The position numbers and the translations under genes are program-made. The notes beneath the pieces are model-generated. The model saw only the letters and a program-made list of their open reading frames with translations, was not told where the DNA came from and made no database searches. Below, one piece after another: positions 60,983-64,000 of a stretch of DNA of 64,000 nt (positions are counted from its first letter, which is position 1; the number at the start of each line of letters is the position of its first letter). This DNA is from Brachybacterium sacelli (GTDB lineage: Bacteria; Actinomycetota; Actinomycetes; Actinomycetales; Dermabacteraceae): NCBI RefSeq assembly GCF_017876545.1, contig NZ_JAGIOD010000001.1, forward strand, positions 1,488,001-1,552,000. The letters run 5' to 3'.

Positions 60983-61765
60983 TCAGCCGCGCGCGATGAC
61001 GACCTCGACACCGAGGTCACGCACGCCGGCCGCGTCCTCTTCCGGCAGCGACGAGTCGGTGATGATCGAGCGGAACTCGCCGAGCGGGGCGACGCGGTAC
61101 TTCGCGAAGTGACCGAACTTCGCGGAGTCGGCGAGGAGCACCGAGGTGGTGGCGCTCGCCATCGCGGCGCGCTTGGCGTCGATCTTCGCCTCCATGGGGG
61201 TGGTGATGCCGTGCCGGGCGTCCCAGGAGCTCGAGGAGATGAACGCGATGTCGACCGAGAGCTCCCCGAGGGTGAGGGCGGCCAGGCGCCCGATCATCGA
61301 CTGGTTCGCGACGTCGACCCGCCCGCCCACACAGATCAGGTCGACGCAGGGATGATCGAGGAAGGCGCCGGCGGTGCCGAGGTCGTTGGTGACCACCGTG
61401 AGGTCGCGGCGGTCCTCCAGCAGTGGCCGCATGGCTTGGATGGTGGTGCCGGCGTCGAGGTAGAGCGTCATCGAGTCCGTGACGGTCTCCGCGGCGGCCG
61501 CGGCGATCGCGGACTTCGCGGCCATATTGGCCTCCGCCTTGGCGGAGCGGGGCGGCTCCTCGAGGAGGCGCGCGAGGGCGGCGACGCCACCCTGGGTGGC
61601 CCGGGCACGCCCTTGGTCGTCGAGCGCGGCGACGTCCCGGCGCACGGTCATCTGGCTGACGCCGAGCTGCTCCGTCAGCTGCCGGTAGCTGAGGACAGCG
61701 TCGGTGCGCAGCAGATCCAGGATGTGCTGTCGTCGCTGCTCGGGTATCAGGGGCGAAGTTCCCAC
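60983..61765 (-). CDS. DeoR/GlpR-family transcriptional regulator
   Basis: 260 aa. N-terminal DeoR HTH 'LSYRQLTEQLGVSQMTVRRDVAALDDQG' and C-terminal DeoRC sugar-phosphate sensor ('LYLDAGTTIQAM', 'VVTNDLGTA', 'ISSSSWDARHGITTP', 'LLADSAKFG'). GTG start at 61765 with GGAGGTGGG upstream. It is the last gene of the kinase/aldolase operon, 16 bp after the aldolase gene, so it likely controls that operon and senses a tetronate or its phosphate. Confidence 0.88.
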   Translation of the reverse strand: MGTSPLIPEQRRQHILDLLRTDAVLSYRQLTEQLGVSQMTVRRDVAALDDQGRARATQGGVAALARLLEEPPRSAKAEANMAAKSAIAAAAAETVTDSMTLYLDAGTTIQAMRPLLEDRRDLTVVTNDLGTAGAFLDHPCVDLICVGGRVDVANQSMIGRLAALTLGELSVDIAFISSSSWDARHGITTPMEAKIDAKRAAMASATTSVLLADSAKFGHFAKYRVAPLGEFRSIITDSSLPEEDAAGVRDLGVEVVIARG

Positions 61766-61781
61766 GGTCCCACCTCCTGCG

Positions 61782-62429
61782 TCAGTCTACGGTCGGCGTC
61801 GTCCACGGGCTCTGCCACCGCTGCGACAGATCCGCCGTCTGCTCGTCGGTCAGTTCGCGGCGCGGGGCACTGGCGGTGAGCAGGGCGATCCGACACGCCT
61901 CCTCCACTTCGACGGCCCGTTCGACGGCATCGGGGAGGCTGATGCCCGCCACCACGGATCCATGGTTCGCCAGCAGTGCGGCCCGGAATTCACCGGGGGC
62001 CTCGAGCACGTCGTCGCCGAGCTGTGGGGACCCCGGCATCCGGTAGGGCAGCAGCGGGGTGCTGCCCACCCGCATGACGAAGTACGGCGTCAGCGGCGGG
62101 ATCGCACTTGCCCGGCTCCACGGCTCGGTGCAGGAGAACGCGGTCGCCTGCGGGGAGTGGACGTGGACCACGGCGTGATTCCCGCTGCTGCGACCGTAGA
62201 AGCCGAGATGCAGCGGCGTCTCCTTGGAGGCTTTCGCGCCGCCCAGGACGGTGCCGCCCAGGGAGACCACGGCGAAGTCCGAGGGGTCGAGCGCGCCGAG
62301 CGGCGCCCCGGTGCCGGAGACGAGGAGGCGGTCGCCGTCGCGGGCCGAGATGTTGCCGGAGGTGCCCGGGCTGAGGCCGGCGTCGACGAGGGCGCGCCCG
62401 GCGGCGATGAGGTCGTCCATCACGGTCAT
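61782..62429 (-). CDS. otnC: Class II aldolase/adducin-type enzyme (OtnC-like 3-oxo-tetronate 4-phosphate decarboxylase)
   Basis: 215 aa. Zn-binding and phosphate-binding segments of the L-fuculose-1-P aldolase fold: 'GLSPGTSGNISARDG', 'VVHVHSPQATA' (HxH) and 'LLANHGSVVAG' (His). In four-carbon acid-sugar pathways this enzyme decarboxylates 3-oxo-tetronate 4-phosphate to dihydroxyacetone phosphate after the DUF1537 kinase. The ATG overlaps the kinase stop (ATGA). Another class II aldolase substrate is possible. Confidence 0.8.
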   Translation of the reverse strand: MTVMDDLIAAGRALVDAGLSPGTSGNISARDGDRLLVSGTGAPLGALDPSDFAVVSLGGTVLGGAKASKETPLHLGFYGRSSGNHAVVHVHSPQATAFSCTEPWSRASAIPPLTPYFVMRVGSTPLLPYRMPGSPQLGDDVLEAPGEFRAALLANHGSVVAGISLPDAVERAVEVEEACRIALLTASAPRRELTDEQTADLSQRWQSPWTTPTVD

Positions 62430-63655
62430 CGCAGGGCCTCCCATGCCGACGTGAACAGGTCGGTGCTCCCGAAGTTCCCACTCTTCAGTGCGAGCGCGAC
62501 GGTGCGGTCGCCGGATGCGGTGAGCGACCAGCACACCCCGGGGGCGATCTCGGGCCCGATGCGCAGTGCGGTGGCGCCCAGTGCGCCGACGACCGCTCCG
62601 CTGGACTCGCCGCCCGCGACGATGAGCGCGGCGCTGCGACCGGAGCCGACGAGCTGCGCAGCTACGGCAGCGATGACGGCTTCGACGGTGGCGGCCGGGT
62701 CGAGACGCTCCTCGGGACGCAGGATGTCGTCGCGGGAACGGGCGGCGCAGACCACGGGGATCGCGTCCTGGGGCTGGTCCTCGATCCAGCCGCTGACCTG
62801 CTTTGCGGCGGCAGCGGTGTCGTCGGCGGCGGCTAGCACGTCGATCACGTGCACGGGCTGGTTGCGGGAGGCGTGCTCGATCTGAGCGAGGCTCCGGGAG
62901 GAGACGCTGCCGCACAGCACGACGCGCCGCCCGGGATCGGGTGCGTGCCAGTCCTCGTCGCTGGCCGTCGGCCCCGGCATTCCCAGAGCCAGGCCTGATC
63001 CGCCGGAGACCAGGACGTCGTCGGCGACCGCTGCGCCGATGGTGCGCAGGTCCTCGTCGTCCTCCGTGTCGAGGACGATGTACGGAGCGTCGGCGGCATC
63101 GAGCGCGGTGCGCAGGGACGCCTCGCCGCCCGCGATGCGGCCGCGATGGATCTCGGTGACGTCGTGGACGCTCTGCGGGCGGAGCAGGTCGGCCACCCGC
63201 GACCGCGTCATGGGAGTGAGGGGATGGTGCCGCATCGACGAGTTCTCGAGCAGGTCCTCGCCGACGTAGAGATATCCCTCGCGGACCCGACGGCCGTTGG
63301 CCGGAAGCGCGGGGACCACGACGCTGCGCGGCGCATGAAGCATCTCGAGGGCGGCGTCGAGGATCGGGCCGATGGTGCCCTGATCGGTCGAGTCGAAGGT
63401 GGAGCAGTACTTCACGTAGAACTGCTCGGCACCCCAGCGCTGCAGCCTGGCCAGGGCGGCACGTGAGCGGGCCACCGCCTCGGCGACCGGTGCGGTGCGA
63501 GTCTTCAGGGCGATCACCACGGCATCGACCGTGCGCAGCTGCTCCGGGGAGAGCTCGGAGTCCTCGATCGTGACGAGCACCCGATGTCCCGAAGCGCGCA
63601 GCATCATCGCCAGATCCGTCGCGCCTGTGAAGTCGTCGGCCACTGCTCCGAGCAT
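62426..63655 (-). CDS. otnK: Four-carbon acid sugar kinase (DUF1537/OtnK family)
   Basis: 409 aa. N-terminal signature 'AVADDFTGATDLAMMLRASG' (DDxTGAxD), central 'VKYCSTFDSTDQGTIGPI', and C-terminal nucleotide-binding 'LIVAGGESSGAVVGALG' are those of the kinases that phosphorylate 3-oxo-tetronates, D-threonate or D-erythronate. GAGGAGA precedes the ATG at 63655. First gene of the operon with the aldolase and DeoR regulator, divergent from a SAF-type oxidoreductase. Confidence 0.87.
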   Translation of the reverse strand: MLGAVADDFTGATDLAMMLRASGHRVLVTIEDSELSPEQLRTVDAVVIALKTRTAPVAEAVARSRAALARLQRWGAEQFYVKYCSTFDSTDQGTIGPILDAALEMLHAPRSVVVPALPANGRRVREGYLYVGEDLLENSSMRHHPLTPMTRSRVADLLRPQSVHDVTEIHRGRIAGGEASLRTALDAADAPYIVLDTEDDEDLRTIGAAVADDVLVSGGSGLALGMPGPTASDEDWHAPDPGRRVVLCGSVSSRSLAQIEHASRNQPVHVIDVLAAADDTAAAAKQVSGWIEDQPQDAIPVVCAARSRDDILRPEERLDPAATVEAVIAAVAAQLVGSGRSAALIVAGGESSGAVVGALGATALRIGPEIAPGVCWSLTASGDRTVALALKSGNFGSTDLFTSAWEALR

Positions 63656-63737
63656 GGCGTCTCCTCTCTGGCGGACTGTGTGCCCGTGAACCATCGGTCA
63701 CTCGAGCCGAGCCGGCTACGAGGTCCCGCCGATCCTC

Positions 63738-63761
63738 TCACACCTCTACGGATCAGTGTGA
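63738..63761. promoter_or_regulatory. TCACAC-N12-GTGTGA inverted repeat between tetronate operon and oxidoreductase gene
   Basis: Arms at 63738-63743 and 63756-63761, in the gap between the divergent otnK and 63849 genes. Possible DeoR operator. Confidence 0.35.
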
Positions 63762-63777
63762 ATCTGCGGTTCGATAG

Positions 63778-63805
63778 TTGACATTCCTGGAATCTCTGCC
63801 AGTGT
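63778..63805 (+). promoter_or_regulatory. Possible promoter for the oxidoreductase gene at 63849
   Basis: Consensus -35 TTGACA (63778-63783), then 16 bp and CAGTGT (63800-63805) as a weak -10. The start codon follows about 44 bases later with GAGGG before it. Confidence 0.4.
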
Positions 63806-63848
63806 TGTCCCGGTCTTGATCCATCCACCACGACAGTGAGGGCCGACG

Positions 63849-64000
63849 GTGCTCCTTCCACATCCCGACCGCGACCGATCGCCGATCCGCGTTGCGCTCA
63901 CCGGCGCGAACGGTGGGTACGGCCGCACCTTCCTCGCCCAGGTCACCCGTACTCCCGAGCTCATCCCGGCGGTGCTGGTCGATCCTGACGTCGACGGGGT
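63849..64000 (+). CDS. NAD(P)-binding SAF-type oxidoreductase (COG4091-type), N-terminal part (cut by window end)
   Basis: GTG at 63849 with GAGGG six bases upstream. The first ~50 residues (IRVALTGANGGYGRTFLAQV, then TRTPELIPAVLVDPDVDG) align with the start of the oxidoreductase at 22731 (GLIGAGRYGTMFLAQVRNTP). The glycine motif differs slightly (GANGGYG). Divergent from the tetronate kinase operon, which suggests a role as the dehydrogenase that makes the 3-oxo acid; this is inference. The rest lies outside the window. Confidence 0.75.
   Translation, partial: MLLPHPDRDRSPIRVALTGANGGYGRTFLAQVTRTPELIPAVLVDPDVDG

Noticed and set aside
1..64000. tRNA, rRNA, riboswitch, insertion sequence or prophage genes
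   Set aside because: Looked for cloverleaf-like tails, transposase motifs, integrase and phage structural genes in the translations and intergenic DNA; none was recognised.

Overview
The window is very GC-rich, packed with ATGA/GTGA gene overlaps and purine-rich ribosome sites, and full of LacI, GntR, SorC, DeoR, TetR and RpiR regulators beside CUT1-type sugar ABC importers that lack their own ATPase. This suggests a saprophytic actinobacterium of the Micrococcales, possibly Brachybacterium-like; the genus is an inference. No rRNA, tRNA, transposase, phage gene, CRISPR array or replication origin was seen. The region reads as an accessory catabolic segment made of consecutive import-and-degrade cassettes, each with its own regulator and often a visible operator.

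Left part (1-19 kb): the tail of a glycerophosphodiesterase; a SorC-type regulator; a LacI / solute-binding lipoprotein / two permeases / nucleoside hydrolase operon; an exported EEP-family hydrolase; a 92-bp tandem repeat array; a minus-strand operon (GATase-like protein, YdcZ-type DMT transporter, phosphotriesterase-family hydrolase, ribokinase) facing its LacI regulator; an M20 peptidase; a solitary AAA+ ATPase behind two AT-rich palindromes; LtrA; and a divergent SDR/TetR pair.

Middle (18.6-31 kb): a GntR-controlled TRAP transporter with an NAD-binding + SAF-domain oxidoreductase; DUF2277 and DUF418 proteins; a redox-stress module in which SoxR (with its Fe-S cysteines and a palindromic box) faces a FrnE/DsbA-like protein, a zinc-free quinone-type oxidoreductase and an MFS pump; a second MFS pump; and CvpA.

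Glycan part (31.3-47 kb): a minus-strand operon for N-acetylglucosamine kinase, SIS isomerase, GH89 alpha-N-acetylglucosaminidase, sulfatase and an exported metallophosphatase/beta-propeller protein. It faces a GntR (UTRA) regulator and a sugar ABC importer. Next come a second sulfatase with an MHS-family importer under a SorC regulator. The GH89 enzyme and both sulfatases lack signal peptides, so sulfated alpha-GlcNAc oligosaccharides are probably imported whole and degraded in the cytoplasm.

Right part (47-64 kb): a CHY zinc-finger protein; an MFS/TetR pair; a GltS-type symporter with two DAO-type FAD oxidases around an RpiR regulator; a second sugar ABC operon headed by a LacI repressor that runs in frame, without a stop codon, into an ADP-ribosylglycohydrolase; and a four-carbon acid-sugar (tetronate) kinase/aldolase/DeoR operon facing a second SAF-type oxidoreductase cut by the window edge.

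The most notable signal is that the two ABC operons at opposite ends of the window carry closely similar LacI DNA-binding domains and the same operator, TCTAC-N4-GTAGA, just downstream of good sigma-70 promoters. Both also encode an N-glycosidic-bond hydrolase (nucleoside hydrolase or ADP-ribosylglycohydrolase). This suggests one regulon for ribosyl or other N-glycoside compounds.
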